A DNA stretch of 64,000 bases from DASSUC01 sp035649895 (GCA_035649895.1 DASRIS010000131.1:1-64000); one strand, 5' to 3'; positions 15,078 through 23,694 are shown, counted from the first letter of the stretch. The notes: a model not told the origin generated them from the sequence alone. Translations and numbers: made by a program.

Positions 15078-16169
15078 CTATGTGGGGGCGAGCGTGGTGA
15101 TCGGGCGGGCCTGGAGGAGCAGCCACCCGTACCCGGCGACGTAGGCGCTCTCGATGTCGAGCGGCCCGCGGTCCAGGCTGCGCTCGGCCCGCAGGCACAG
15201 CTCCGCCAAGGCGCGTACGTGGGCCGCGCCGACGGGCGCCGGCGTCGCGCCGCCGGGTGTACTGTCCTCATTGGACGCCAGCTCGCAGGCGTTGACCCGC
15301 AGGCTGACCCGGTCGAGCTGGTAGCTGTCGGCGTCGACCTCTCCGGCCACCAGACGGTCGCCCAGTCCGGCAGTCAGCTCCACCCGTAGCGTGTCCGGGT
15401 CGCCGACCGGGTCGCTGGTGAACACAACGGCGGCCGCCGCGGCCGGCAGCAGTGGCTGGACCACCACCGCCATCTCTTCCGCGGCACCCACCAGCCCGGG
15501 AAGCCGCGGCGATGCCTGCGGATCCGGCCCTGCCGGACCCCTGGCCGCCCCGGCCGTGCCCCTGGCCGCCCCGGCTGCGCCCCTGGCCGCCCCGGCCGTG
15601 CCCCTGGACACCCTGGCCGTGTCCTCTGCTGGCCGGGCCGCGTCCTCTGCCGCCCCTACTGGGCCCCCGGCGGCCCGGTAGTCCTGCGCGCGCTGCGACC
15701 ACAGGGACGCCCAGCAGTCGCGTACCGCCTGGGGCACACCGCCGGCCGGGACGCCGAGGAAGGTCGCGTGCAGGCCGGCGTACGAGCGGTGCTGGCCGTC
15801 CTCGCCGGGGGCGGAGGAGCGCACCGCGAAGGTGCCGTCACCGCCCAGCCTGGTCGCCTCGGCGGCGAGCGTGTCCCGCACCAGCGCGTCGAGCTGGGTG
15901 ACCAGCTCCGTGGGCAGGTCGGGGACGGGCGTCTCGGGACAGGCGCCGGCCAGCCGGTACGCCGACGTGGTCACCACCACACCGCCGGGACAGGGCAGGC
16001 CGGCCGCGCGCAGGGCGTGCAGGCCGGCCGCCTTCCCGCCGGACAGGCGTACCGATCCGGCACCGGGCTCGTCGAGGTCGAGCACGATCGGGTCGCGCTG
16101 CGGTACCGCCGCGGGCGCTAGGGCCGCGCGGGTGGCCCGGCCGGTGTGGCCGGCGACCGGCGCTACCAC
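15078..16169 (-). CDS. PEP/pyruvate-binding (PPDK_N, ATP-grasp) subunit of a split dikinase
   Basis: 363 aa. The fold matches the N-terminal ATP-binding domain of PEP synthase, PPDK and rifampin phosphotransferase: LSGGKAAGLHALRAAGLPCPGGVVV (about 45-70), FAVRSSAPGEDGQHRSYAGL (about 120-140), MAVVVQPLL and VVFTSDPVGDP, and a C-terminal LLLQARPIT, the usual domain end. The swivelling phospho-histidine domain is missing here; it is encoded by the gene two positions upstream. A low-complexity insertion of about 55 residues with a 7-aa repeat splits the stretch between AQDYR and MAVVVQ. The start is taken as the GTG at 16169, which overlaps the ACP stop by 7 bp. The open frame upstream to 16505 is in the ACP gene and unsupported as a start. 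Confidence 0.82.
   Translation of the reverse strand: MVAPVAGHTGRATRAALAPAAVPQRDPIVLDLDEPGAGSVRLSGGKAAGLHALRAAGLPCPGGVVVTTSAYRLAGACPETPVPDLPTELVTQLDALVRDTLAAEATRLGGDGTFAVRSSAPGEDGQHRSYAGLHATFLGVPAGGVPQAVRDCWASLWSQRAQDYRAAGGPVGAAEDAARPAEDTARVSRGTAGAARGAAGAARGTAGAARGPAGPDPQASPRLPGLVGAAEEMAVVVQPLLPAAAAAVVFTSDPVGDPDTLRVELTAGLGDRLVAGEVDADSYQLDRVSLRVNACELASNEDSTPGGATPAPVGAAHVRALAELCLRAERSLDRGPLDIESAYVAGYGWLLLQARPITTLAPT
15541..15624. repeat. Four tandem 21-bp units inside the PPDK_N gene
   Basis: Units at 15541, 15562, 15583 and 15604 share CTGGCCGCCCCGG-C-G-GCCC with few changes. They encode a 7-residue Gly/Thr/Ala/Arg repeat (GTAGAAR type) on the minus strand, in frame, so copy-number change would not break the gene. 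Confidence 0.85.
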
Positions 16170-16585
16170 CGTGCCGGCGCCGGCTGCGCCACGCCACCAG
16201 CCACCGCTCCCACGGGAGCCGGATAGTCGGCCGCCGCGCCACCCGGAGTCGTGCCACCAGCCACCGCGCCACCAGCCACCGCTCCCGCAGGGGCCGGCGC
16301 AATCTCGTCCGGTGTGGACCCGGTCCCGGCCTGGTCGGTCTGGCACCGGGCGATGAGCGCGGCGAGGTCCGCCACTGTCGCCAGCCGGCGTACCCGAGGG
16401 TCGTCGAAGAGCTCGACGCCGAACTCGTCCTCGGCGGCCACCATCAGCTCCAGCCCGGAGACCGAGTCGATGCCGAGGTCGTCGGCGAGCCGGTCGTGCG
16501 GCCACAGCCGGCGGCGCCGGCCCTTGATCTGCGCGTAGATCTGTTCCAGCACAGCGTAGAGCTCCTCGTTGCCGTTGTCAGGCAA
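16163..16585 (-). CDS. Acyl carrier protein with a long Ala/Gly/Pro tail
   Basis: 140 aa. Residues 1-80 form a carrier-protein four-helix fold with the phosphopantetheine site LGIDSVSGLELMV (Ser41) and the usual acidic helix II. Residues 85-140 are a disordered Ala/Gly/Pro/Thr linker built from imperfect repeats (AVAGG units), far longer than a free-standing ACP needs. The gene overlaps both neighbours: its start overlaps the 3' end of the phospho-histidine subunit gene by 8 bp, and its stop overlaps the PPDK_N gene start. This placement between two halves of one enzyme suggests that the carrier presents the substrate to it. Confidence 0.9.
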   Translation of the reverse strand: MPDNGNEELYAVLEQIYAQIKGRRRRLWPHDRLADDLGIDSVSGLELMVAAEDEFGVELFDDPRVRRLATVADLAALIARCQTDQAGTGSTPDEIAPAPAGAVAGGAVAGGTTPGGAAADYPAPVGAVAGGVAQPAPARW

Positions 16586-18158
16586 GGAGTCTCACCTCCC
16601 CTGTCGTACCGTCCACATAGACCTCCTGCCCCGGGCGCAGGTCCCGGGCGAGCGGGTGACCGATGACGCTGGGTAGACCGTGCTCACGCAGCAGGATCGC
16701 CACATGGGACAGCGCGCTGCCGCGCGCGGTGACCAGCGCGTCGATGTGCGGCAGGACGGTCTGGATCTGCACGTCGGCGCGCTCGCATACGAGGATCCGA
16801 CGCCCCCCGTTGGCGTCGGGGCCCGGTTCGTAGCGGCCGTCCGCGCCGGGTACGACCACCGTCCCGGTCACCTGGCCGGGACAGATGCCCACACCGGCGC
16901 GGGTGCTGGCGGGCTCGGGAGCACCCGTACCCGGTCCGTCCTGCGCCGTGTTGAACAGGTCCGGCATCGGCCGGTCGATCGCCTGGGCGCACTCCTCCGC
17001 CCGGGACCGGGCGTACCGGTGCAGCTGCGCGGCGGGCATCGACTCGTCGAGCAGCTCGTTGAGGGAGAGGTACGGCCAGTCGCCGTCGGCCAGGCCGCGA
17101 CGCGCCGCGACCGCGCGCACCACGAGCCGCATCACGTGCAGCGTCCGCATCGCCAGCGACTTGGTGTGCTCGCGCTGCTCCATCGCGATGCGTACGACCG
17201 CCGACAGGCGGGGCAGCTGCAGCGTCCGGCTCAGCGGTACCAGCGCCCACGGGTCCTCGGGTAGCAGGCCGTCCGTCTCGGCGCCGGCGACCGGCGGCCC
17301 GAGCGCGCCCACGTACCTGTCCCAGGGCTCCTGGTCGTCGGCGACCTCGTAGAACTGCCGGTGCAGGAAGCTGGTCGCCTCCGGCACCGCCGCACCCAGG
17401 TCGGCCAGGCGCTGCCAGACCAGCGAGTCGGGCCGGTTCACCAGCGGCTCCAGCTCGCGCCAGTACGGCACGAACCGGCGCGCCACGCCGTCCTGCACCG
17501 CCAGCAACGGCAGGATCAGCATGGTGCTGGCGTAGTGGGTCTCCCACACGCGGTCCAGCAGCCGCACCGCGCCGGGCAGCAGCCGCCCGAGGGCCAGCGA
17601 GCCACCGCCCGCCGGCAGGCCGGGCGCCCCCTTCCGGCCGGGACGCGCCTCGGCGAGGGCCGCCTCCAGCTGCGGGACCTGCTCGGTGAGCGCGCCGACC
17701 CGGCGCCGGGTGAGCAGCAGCTCCCGAGCGAGCTGCGGCAGCACGGCGGCACCGCCACGGTACGGCCGCCCGCCCGGCGGCTCCGGCACCGGCGCGTCCT
17801 CGAAGTAGCTGCGCGTCACCAGGGCCGGGTCCAGCCCTGGTACGCCGTACGCGAGCTGGCAGAACCCGGACAGGTTGTGGTACGGCCGGCAGCTGAAGTA
17901 CCCGACGAACACGAAGTGCGAGCCAGTGGCCCACCTCGCCCGGGGGAACAGCCGGCCGGCCACGTTGCGCATGCCGCGCTCCACCGGGGGCCCGACCAGC
18001 GACCAGGACATCGGCGAGAGCCGGTCCGGAGCGACCTCGGCGAAGTTGCCGGCCGAGTAGGTCGTGAAGACCGGGTGCGGATCCGTGTCCAGGCTGGCCA
18101 GGTCGGCCCAGCCAGCTGCGGGTCCGGCCACAGTGGACCCGGGCGTGGGCCGCGTCAT
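16578..18158 (-). CDS. PEP-utilising enzyme: substrate domain plus swivelling phospho-histidine domain
   Basis: 526 aa. The N-terminal 410 residues resemble the substrate-binding domain of rifampin phosphotransferase-like enzymes: AGNFAEVAPDRLSPMSWSL near residue 36, then REHTKSLAMRTLHVMRL and WPYLSLNELL. The last 100 residues are the mobile domain with TARGSALSHVAILLREHG and the catalytic His485. In the three-domain relatives the order is ATP-binding, substrate, histidine. Here the ATP-binding part is a separate protein (15078-16169), so the two would act as a complex moving phosphate from ATP via His485. Alternatives are a PigC/RedH-like ligase. The start overlaps the SDR stop by 4 bp. Confidence 0.82.
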   Translation of the reverse strand: MTRPTPGSTVAGPAAGWADLASLDTDPHPVFTTYSAGNFAEVAPDRLSPMSWSLVGPPVERGMRNVAGRLFPRARWATGSHFVFVGYFSCRPYHNLSGFCQLAYGVPGLDPALVTRSYFEDAPVPEPPGGRPYRGGAAVLPQLARELLLTRRRVGALTEQVPQLEAALAEARPGRKGAPGLPAGGGSLALGRLLPGAVRLLDRVWETHYASTMLILPLLAVQDGVARRFVPYWRELEPLVNRPDSLVWQRLADLGAAVPEATSFLHRQFYEVADDQEPWDRYVGALGPPVAGAETDGLLPEDPWALVPLSRTLQLPRLSAVVRIAMEQREHTKSLAMRTLHVMRLVVRAVAARRGLADGDWPYLSLNELLDESMPAAQLHRYARSRAEECAQAIDRPMPDLFNTAQDGPGTGAPEPASTRAGVGICPGQVTGTVVVPGADGRYEPGPDANGGRRILVCERADVQIQTVLPHIDALVTARGSALSHVAILLREHGLPSVIGHPLARDLRPGQEVYVDGTTGEVRLLA

Positions 18159-19249
18159 GCGGCCACCAGCCCGAGGCTGTGGGCGCGCAGCAGCTCACCC
18201 GTGCGTTCGACGTACCGCGGCGGGCTCGCCGGCAGCGGTACCGGCAGCTCGTCCAGGATGCCGGCGGCGAGCCGGGGCCATGGCGTCAGGTAGTCGCACA
18301 CCTCCCGCGACAGCCCGAGCACCGGCGCCGCGAGCCGTACGGCGGAGACCAGCCCGGGGGCCGCCACGATGCGGGGGATGACGCCCCAGGCGCTGCACAA
18401 TGCGGTGAGCGTGGCGTTCAGCGTCGGCGCGGCAGGGTCGTACCAGGTCCAGGTGCCGCCGACCGGCTCGTGCTCCAGCGCCGCCCGGACCACCTGCGCG
18501 GCGGCCGTGCTGTCCGTGACGTAGCACGGGAAGTCGCCGCGCCCGGTGATCGGCAGCGGCAGGCCGGAGAGGGCGGCCGGCAGGGCGGTGAGGATGCCGG
18601 ACCGGGTGCTCGGCGCGACCGGACCGTCGGCGCCCAGCACCGGGCCCAGCCGCAGGATCCGGGCGGGTACGCCGTCCGCCTCCTGCCAGGCCGTCTCGGC
18701 GAGGAACTTGCCGTACTCGTACCAGTTGCGGAAAGCCTGGCCGACCTGGAGGTCCGCGTTGCCGACGATGCCCGGGCAGCGGCCGAAGACGAGAACCGAC
18801 GACACGTGCACCACCGCCTTCAGGCGGGGGCAGCCACGGGCGAACTCGATGAGCCGCTGCGTGCCGCGCAGGTGCAGGTCGACCGCTGTGCGCGGGCCTT
18901 CGGACACGGCCACCGACCCGAAGCAGGACACCACGTGGGTGGTCTGCTCGGACAGGCGCGCGGCGTCGGCCGGAGGGAGCCCGAAGCCGGGCCGGCGTAC
19001 GTCGCCGGCGACCCACTCCGCGCCGGCGACCCACTCCGCTGCCGCAGCTGAGGCGGCGCCGGTGGAGGAGGATGCACCGGCAGGCGCGTGGCGGGAGAGC
19101 ACCCGCACCTCGTGCCCGTGCCGGGTCAGGTCGGCGACGACCGCCGCGCCGAGCACGCCGGTGCCGCCGACCACCAGCACGCGCATGGGGCCGCTGCCCA
19201 GGTGTCCCTCGTGGACGCCGCCCGTGCGTCCGTCGCTGACGGCGCTCAT
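18155..19249 (-). CDS. NAD(P)-dependent epimerase/dehydratase-type SDR
   Basis: 364 aa. After about 20 residues, the Rossmann motif VLVVGGTGVLGAAVV (GxxGxxG) opens an extended SDR. Active-site features are VHVSSVLVFG and the YEYGK (YxxxK) pair. The C-terminal half has the substrate-binding layout of atypical SDRs. A near-duplicate AEWVAG-AEWVAG stretch comes from an 18-bp tandem repeat at about 19008-19043. The ATG at 19249 overlaps the stop of the upstream SDR (ATGA); an internal ATG at 19186 would also keep the Rossmann motif. In this operon it may reduce or oxidise a carrier-bound or released intermediate. Substrate is unknown. Confidence 0.82.
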   Translation of the reverse strand: MSAVSDGRTGGVHEGHLGSGPMRVLVVGGTGVLGAAVVADLTRHGHEVRVLSRHAPAGASSSTGAASAAAAEWVAGAEWVAGDVRRPGFGLPPADAARLSEQTTHVVSCFGSVAVSEGPRTAVDLHLRGTQRLIEFARGCPRLKAVVHVSSVLVFGRCPGIVGNADLQVGQAFRNWYEYGKFLAETAWQEADGVPARILRLGPVLGADGPVAPSTRSGILTALPAALSGLPLPITGRGDFPCYVTDSTAAAQVVRAALEHEPVGGTWTWYDPAAPTLNATLTALCSAWGVIPRIVAAPGLVSAVRLAAPVLGLSREVCDYLTPWPRLAAGILDELPVPLPASPPRYVERTGELLRAHSLGLVAA

Positions 19250-20409
19250 GCGTACCTCGCAAACGGCCGGTCCAGCGCGCGCGGCCGGGAGGCCGGCGCG
19301 GCCAGGTCGAAGGCGAGCCGCGCGATCAGCTCGGCGGTGACCGCTGGCGGGTCGCCGGGCAGGAAGCGGGCCAGCCGGTCCCGCTCGAACACCCGGTTCA
19401 GGCACAGGTAGCGCAGCCCGGTCACGGCGTTGGTCGCGGTCGGCGCCAGCCGCTGCAGCCGGGGCAGCTCGGTCGACAGCCACAGCAGCGGCTGCTCCGG
19501 TGCCGGCACCGCGCGCAGCGGCGCATGCACCCGGTGCGGGTCCAGGTCGGCGAAGGCGGCCAGCACCGAGCGCAGCGTGGGCGCGTGCTCGCCGGCGCAG
19601 ACATGGGCGATCTGGGGCCGCGGGTCAGCCAGCCGCAGCACGCCCAGGGCAAAGTGGACCAGGGCGTCGGCCGCCCGGTCCCGCGGCAGCATGTCGACCC
19701 TGCCCTGGCTGGTGACGGGCACCCAGGGCCAGCGGCGGTGCCGGGCCGCGGCGAGCTGGTAGAGCGAGCTGAGCTTTGCGGTGTGGCCGGTGGTGGCGTC
19801 GCCGAGCAGGCCGCCGATGCGGGCGATGCCCACGGCCACCTGCGGGCCGCGGTGGCCGTTGGACCCGGACGCGGCTCCTGGTTCGGCGACCCGGCGCAGG
19901 AGGTAGTGCTCGGCGAGCCACTTGCTGTGCTCGTACTCGGTGCGCCGGGAGTCCGGCCCGAACGGCACCTCCGGCACCACACCGACCCGCCCGCCGGCGA
20001 CAAAGACCGAGCTGGCGTGGACGTACGCGCCGCAGCGGGGGTGGCGCTCGCGCAGCCGCCGGGCGAGCGTGAGCCCGTGCAGCGCGCCGACGACGTTCAC
20101 CTGGTGCAGCCGGCGGGCCGGCGCCGCCCAGTTCGTCTCGGCGGCCACGTTGAGGACCAGGTCCACATCGGACGCCAGCCGGTCCAGCTGCTCGGGCTCC
20201 AGCCCCCAGTGCGGCTGGGTCACGTCGCCCGCGACGGCAGCCTCGGCCAGCTCCGGCAGCTGCGGGAAGGTCCGGCGTACCCGGGTGCCCGCCGACCACC
20301 GGCCGACCGGCCGTACCACCGGCACCAGCTCGACCCCGGCGGCTGCGGCGCGGCTGGCCAGGCCGTGGCCGAGCTGCCCGGTGAGGCCCGCCACGAGGAT
20401 CCTGATCAC
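19246..20409 (-). CDS. Extended SDR, thioester-reductase-like (NAD_binding_4 type)
   Basis: 387 aa. The N-terminus begins directly with IRILVAGLTGQLGHGLA (GxxGxxG). Later features are LVLNVAAETNW, VNVVGALHGLTLARR, HASSVFVAGG and the catalytic YEHSK. The order and the NVVG and TEYEHSKW elements resemble the reductase domains that release acyl thioesters as aldehydes or alcohols (male-sterility/CAR/NRPS-R family). With an ACP and an acyl-AMP ligase in the operon, reductive release of an acyl-ACP is a reasonable role, but this is inference. The GTG start at 20409 overlaps the acyl-CoA dehydrogenase stop (GTGA). Confidence 0.8.
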   Translation of the reverse strand: MIRILVAGLTGQLGHGLASRAAAAGVELVPVVRPVGRWSAGTRVRRTFPQLPELAEAAVAGDVTQPHWGLEPEQLDRLASDVDLVLNVAAETNWAAPARRLHQVNVVGALHGLTLARRLRERHPRCGAYVHASSVFVAGGRVGVVPEVPFGPDSRRTEYEHSKWLAEHYLLRRVAEPGAASGSNGHRGPQVAVGIARIGGLLGDATTGHTAKLSSLYQLAAARHRRWPWVPVTSQGRVDMLPRDRAADALVHFALGVLRLADPRPQIAHVCAGEHAPTLRSVLAAFADLDPHRVHAPLRAVPAPEQPLLWLSTELPRLQRLAPTATNAVTGLRYLCLNRVFERDRLARFLPGDPPAVTAELIARLAFDLAAPASRPRALDRPFARYA

Positions 20410-21740
20410 TGGTGGACCCACCGGTCGTAGAGCTCGTCGTCGCTGTTCAGCCCGGTGGCGACCAGCTCCCACATCATCTCGTCGCTGCCTGCGCCCAGCC
20501 GGGCCACCCGGACGTCGCGCAGCAGCCGGGGGAAGGGCGTCTCATCCTCCAGGTAGCCGGTGCCGCCGAACATGTGCGCGCACTCCGCGGTCACCTCCTG
20601 GGCCAGCTTGGCGACGACCGCCTTGGCCCCGGCGACGTCCCGCATGGACACCGGCCCGGCACTGGTCTCCGGGTCGCGTGCCGCGCCGTCCTCCGGCTGG
20701 CCGCCGGGCTGCTGAGGGTCTGGCTGCTGAGGGCCGGGCCGCTGGCGGCCCGCCCGCCGGGCGCCGAGGCCGCCGGCGAGGCCGTACACGCCGTGCCGGG
20801 CCAGGGTGACCTGCGCGCTCAGCTCGGCGAGCCGCAGCCGCAGCGCCTGGTGCTCGAAGAGGGGTACGCCGAACTGCTCGCGCCGGCGGAGCCGGGTCGC
20901 CGCCAGCGACACCGCCAGCGCTGCTCCGCCCAGCACCTGGGCGGCGAGGGCGAGCCGCTCGTGGATGAGGCCCCAGGTGACCGCCTCCAGGCCCAGCCCG
21001 GGGCGGACCAGGACCGCCTCATCCGGGACCTGGGCGTCCACGGTGAGCCGTACCGTCTCCAGGCTGCGCAGGCCGGTGGTCTCCAGTCGCTTGTGGACAA
21101 CCAGCGCGCTGCGGGGGACGACGACGATCGCCGGACCCTCCTCGGCCCGGCACAGGATGAGCGCGAAGTCCGCCTGGCTGCCGGGGGAGACGAACCACTT
21201 GGTGCCCTGCACGCTCCAGCCGTCGCCGGCCGGGCGCAGCTGCGTGGCCACCGCGGTCAGGTCCGACCCGGCGTGCTGCTCCGATGTGGCCAGGCAGAGC
21301 ACCGCCCGCCCGGCCAGGGCCTGGTCGCGGACGGCGCGGGTGTACGGCGTGCGCGCGAAGCGCACCAGCAGCCCGGAGGCGGCCTCCAGGTGCAGGCTCA
21401 GCCCGACGCCGACCCCACCCAGGCCGGCCAGGCCCAGCTCCTCGGCGAGCGTGACGCACCGGCGCAGGTCGCCGTGGCCACCGCCGGCCCACCGCTGCGC
21501 GAACAGCCCGGCGGCCCCGAACGCCTCGACCGCCTCCCGGGGGAACCGGCGGTCCCGCTCGGCCGGCCCGACCAGCGGCGCCACCTGGTCGGCGATCACC
21601 TGCCGGACGCGGCTGCGAAAGCCCATCTGCGCGGTCCCAGCCGGCTCGACCAGCCCGGTTGGCGCGGCGGGTCCGGTTGGCGCGGGCGCTGCCGCCGCGG
21701 CGCTGTCCGCGAGCGCGGTCCCTTCTGCGAGCGCGGTCAC
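20406..21740 (-). CDS. Acyl-CoA/acyl-ACP dehydrogenase-like flavoprotein
   Basis: 444 aa. A 40-residue Ala/Pro-rich N-terminal tail precedes a standard dehydrogenase fold: LAEELGLAGLGGVGVG, CLATSEQHAGSDLTAV (FAD loop), GTKWFVSPGSQADFAL, and C-terminal MFGGTGYLEDETPFPRLLRD and RLGAGSDEMMWELVA. The Glu in GSDEM aligns with the catalytic base of the family. A Gln/Pro/Arg-rich insertion of about 40 residues (encoded around 20640-20780) interrupts the C-terminal helical domain. In pathways with an adenylating ligase and a free ACP, such enzymes introduce a double bond into the carrier-bound acyl chain. The start GTG overlaps the ligase stop. Confidence 0.88.
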   Translation of the reverse strand: MTALAEGTALADSAAAAAPAPTGPAAPTGLVEPAGTAQMGFRSRVRQVIADQVAPLVGPAERDRRFPREAVEAFGAAGLFAQRWAGGGHGDLRRCVTLAEELGLAGLGGVGVGLSLHLEAASGLLVRFARTPYTRAVRDQALAGRAVLCLATSEQHAGSDLTAVATQLRPAGDGWSVQGTKWFVSPGSQADFALILCRAEEGPAIVVVPRSALVVHKRLETTGLRSLETVRLTVDAQVPDEAVLVRPGLGLEAVTWGLIHERLALAAQVLGGAALAVSLAATRLRRREQFGVPLFEHQALRLRLAELSAQVTLARHGVYGLAGGLGARRAGRQRPGPQQPDPQQPGGQPEDGAARDPETSAGPVSMRDVAGAKAVVAKLAQEVTAECAHMFGGTGYLEDETPFPRLLRDVRVARLGAGSDEMMWELVATGLNSDDELYDRWVHQ

Positions 21741-23539
21741 CGCTGTGCCTTTGTCGCGGGGATGCGGTGCACTGCCTCGGCACCGAGGTCGCCGGCGACC
21801 AGCCGCCACCACAGCCAGGCACGGCGCGGCTTCCCGCTGGACGTGCGGCGGATGGCTCCGCGCGGCACCCGGTAGACCACCGCGTCGACCTCCTCACCGC
21901 CCAGCTGCCACAGCTGCTCGCACAGCGCCACAAGCTGGTCGGGCTGTCCGGTCTCGGCCACGGCGGCGAGCACCGGGCCGTCCTCCCCGACGCCACCGAG
22001 CACCACGTACGCATGAGCGGGCAGCGGGCAGGCGGTGGCGACAGCGGCCTCCACGTCCTCGACGTACAGGTTGCGCCCGCGCACCTTGACGCTGTGCGCG
22101 ATCCGGCCGATGACGTACAGCTCGCCGTCGATGGTGAAGCCGGCGTCGCCGGTGCGCAGCCGGCCGTCCTGGAACGCCTGCTGCCCGGCCTGCCCGGGCG
22201 CCCCGGCAGGGGCCACGGTGCGGTAGCCCGTCGCCACGGACGCCCCGGTCACCACGATCTCGCCCAGGTGCCCGTCCGGCACGCGCACGCCATTTTCGTC
22301 CACTATGGACACATCGGTGCCCGGATGGGGCCGGCCGCAGTTGACCACCCAGCCGCGCGACTCGTCGCCGCCGGACCCGCCGGGCACCTGGTGCGCCAGC
22401 GCGCGTTCCAGCACCGGCACCGGCGAGCCGAAGCGCAGCGTGGACCAGTCGATGCGTACGGCGTACGGCGGGCGGCCGACCCGCGCACCGGTGACGAGCA
22501 GGGTCGCCTCGGCCAGCCCGTACGCGGGAGCCACCGTGCCCGGCTGGAAGCCGGTCGGTGCCAGCAGCCGGTTGACGTCGGCGAGCACGCCCGGCTGGAT
22601 CCGGTCGGCGCCCACGATCGCCACCCGCCAGCCCGACAGGTCCAGCCCGGCCACCTGCTCGGGCCGTACCCGCCGGGCGAGGTAGGCGAAGCCGAAGCAG
22701 GGGCAGACGCTGGCCGCGCTGCGGCCGTCATGGAAGCACTCCAGCCACTGCATGGGGGAGCGCAGGAACTGGTCGGGGCGCAGCACGCGCAGGTCGTACT
22801 GGAAGGCCATCGGCCCCAGCAGCGTGCCGATGAGCCCCATGTCATGGAAGAACGGCAGCCAGGTCGCCACCCCGCCGGCGCCGGCGTCGGCCGTCCAGGA
22901 CCGCATCATGGCCAGGTTGGCCTCGAGGTTGTCCCAGCTCACCTCGACACCGCGGGGCGCACCGGTGGAGCCGGACGTGAACTGGAGCAGGGCCAGCCGG
23001 GCCCGGGGCCGGCTGGGCGCCGGTGACCCGGCCGCCCCGTCCCCGTCCAGCGCGAGCTCGCGTACCGGGATGGTCAGGCCGCCTTCGGCGACCGCGGCGG
23101 CGACGGTCGGCAACAGCTCGGCGGTGGTCAGCACGAACGCGGGCCGCGCCACCCGCAGGACGGCAGCGAGGTGCTCGCCGTACGCGCCGGACCGGAACGA
23201 CTCCGGGACCGCCAGCGGGCACGGCGTCCCGCCCGCCAGCAGGACCGCGGTGAAGGCGGTCGGGAACTCCGGCCCGTTCGGCAGCACCAGGGCGACCACG
23301 TCGTCGCGGCGCAGGCCCCAGGCCACCAGCCGCGCGGCTGCGGCGTGCACCTGCCGCGCCAGCTCGGGGTAGCCGAACCGGCGCCACTCGCGCCCGACCA
23401 GAAAGTGCAGCCCGCGGTCGGATCGCGGGTCGTCCAGCCAGTCCAGCGGCCCGCGCGCTGGGTACGCGCCAGCGCGGGCCACGGTGGCGGGCCACCCGGC
23501 GCCCGCGGTCCGCAGCTCCTCAGTGAGGACACGGCTCAT
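21737..23539 (-). CDS. Fatty acyl-AMP ligase (FAAL)
   Basis: 600 aa. Adenylate-forming fold with ALLQFTSGSTGAPRGV (A3), WLPFFHDMGLIG and YGLAEATLLVTG, which are FAAL-type versions of the core motifs, then LRTGDAGF, RIAHSVKVRGRNLYVEDVE and a C-terminal SSGKPRR lysine region. FAALs activate free acids as acyl-AMP and pass them to a carrier protein instead of CoA, which fits the ACP in the same operon. The ATG at 23539 is chosen because the conserved fold begins soon after; an upstream GTG at 23551 is possible. It is the first gene of a seven-gene minus-strand operon in which every junction overlaps. Confidence 0.92.
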   Translation of the reverse strand: MSRVLTEELRTAGAGWPATVARAGAYPARGPLDWLDDPRSDRGLHFLVGREWRRFGYPELARQVHAAAARLVAWGLRRDDVVALVLPNGPEFPTAFTAVLLAGGTPCPLAVPESFRSGAYGEHLAAVLRVARPAFVLTTAELLPTVAAAVAEGGLTIPVRELALDGDGAAGSPAPSRPRARLALLQFTSGSTGAPRGVEVSWDNLEANLAMMRSWTADAGAGGVATWLPFFHDMGLIGTLLGPMAFQYDLRVLRPDQFLRSPMQWLECFHDGRSAASVCPCFGFAYLARRVRPEQVAGLDLSGWRVAIVGADRIQPGVLADVNRLLAPTGFQPGTVAPAYGLAEATLLVTGARVGRPPYAVRIDWSTLRFGSPVPVLERALAHQVPGGSGGDESRGWVVNCGRPHPGTDVSIVDENGVRVPDGHLGEIVVTGASVATGYRTVAPAGAPGQAGQQAFQDGRLRTGDAGFTIDGELYVIGRIAHSVKVRGRNLYVEDVEAAVATACPLPAHAYVVLGGVGEDGPVLAAVAETGQPDQLVALCEQLWQLGGEEVDAVVYRVPRGAIRRTSSGKPRRAWLWWRLVAGDLGAEAVHRIPATKAQR

Positions 23540-23647
23540 CTCGTCATCCACCCCCGACACGCCGGACCGGAGCCTCGCGGTGCTGCGGCATGCCATGTCA
23601 GCCCGGATACCAGCGGCGATGCTAGGGCGGTGGCCGCGCCGCGGTCG

Positions 23648-23694
23648 GACCGCCGGCCACCGACCTTCAGATTGCTGAAGGTCCACCGGCGGTC
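23648..23694. promoter_or_regulatory. Nested dyad in the divergent promoter of the biosynthetic cluster
   Basis: Inner arms GACCTTCAG (23662-23670) and CTGAAGGTC (23675-23683) are perfect, with a 4-base spacer. Outer arms GACCGCCGG (23648-23656) and CCGGCGGTC (23686-23694) are also perfect. The element lies between the FAAL start (23539, minus) and the methyltransferase start (23755, plus), the right place for one operator serving both operons. The 22-bp inner palindrome is the size bound by TetR-type dimers. The cognate regulator is unknown. Confidence 0.7.

Noticed and set aside
20412..21875. A 487-residue plus-strand frame
   Set aside because: It is antisense to the acyl-CoA dehydrogenase gene, whose overlap with its neighbours and family motifs are clear.
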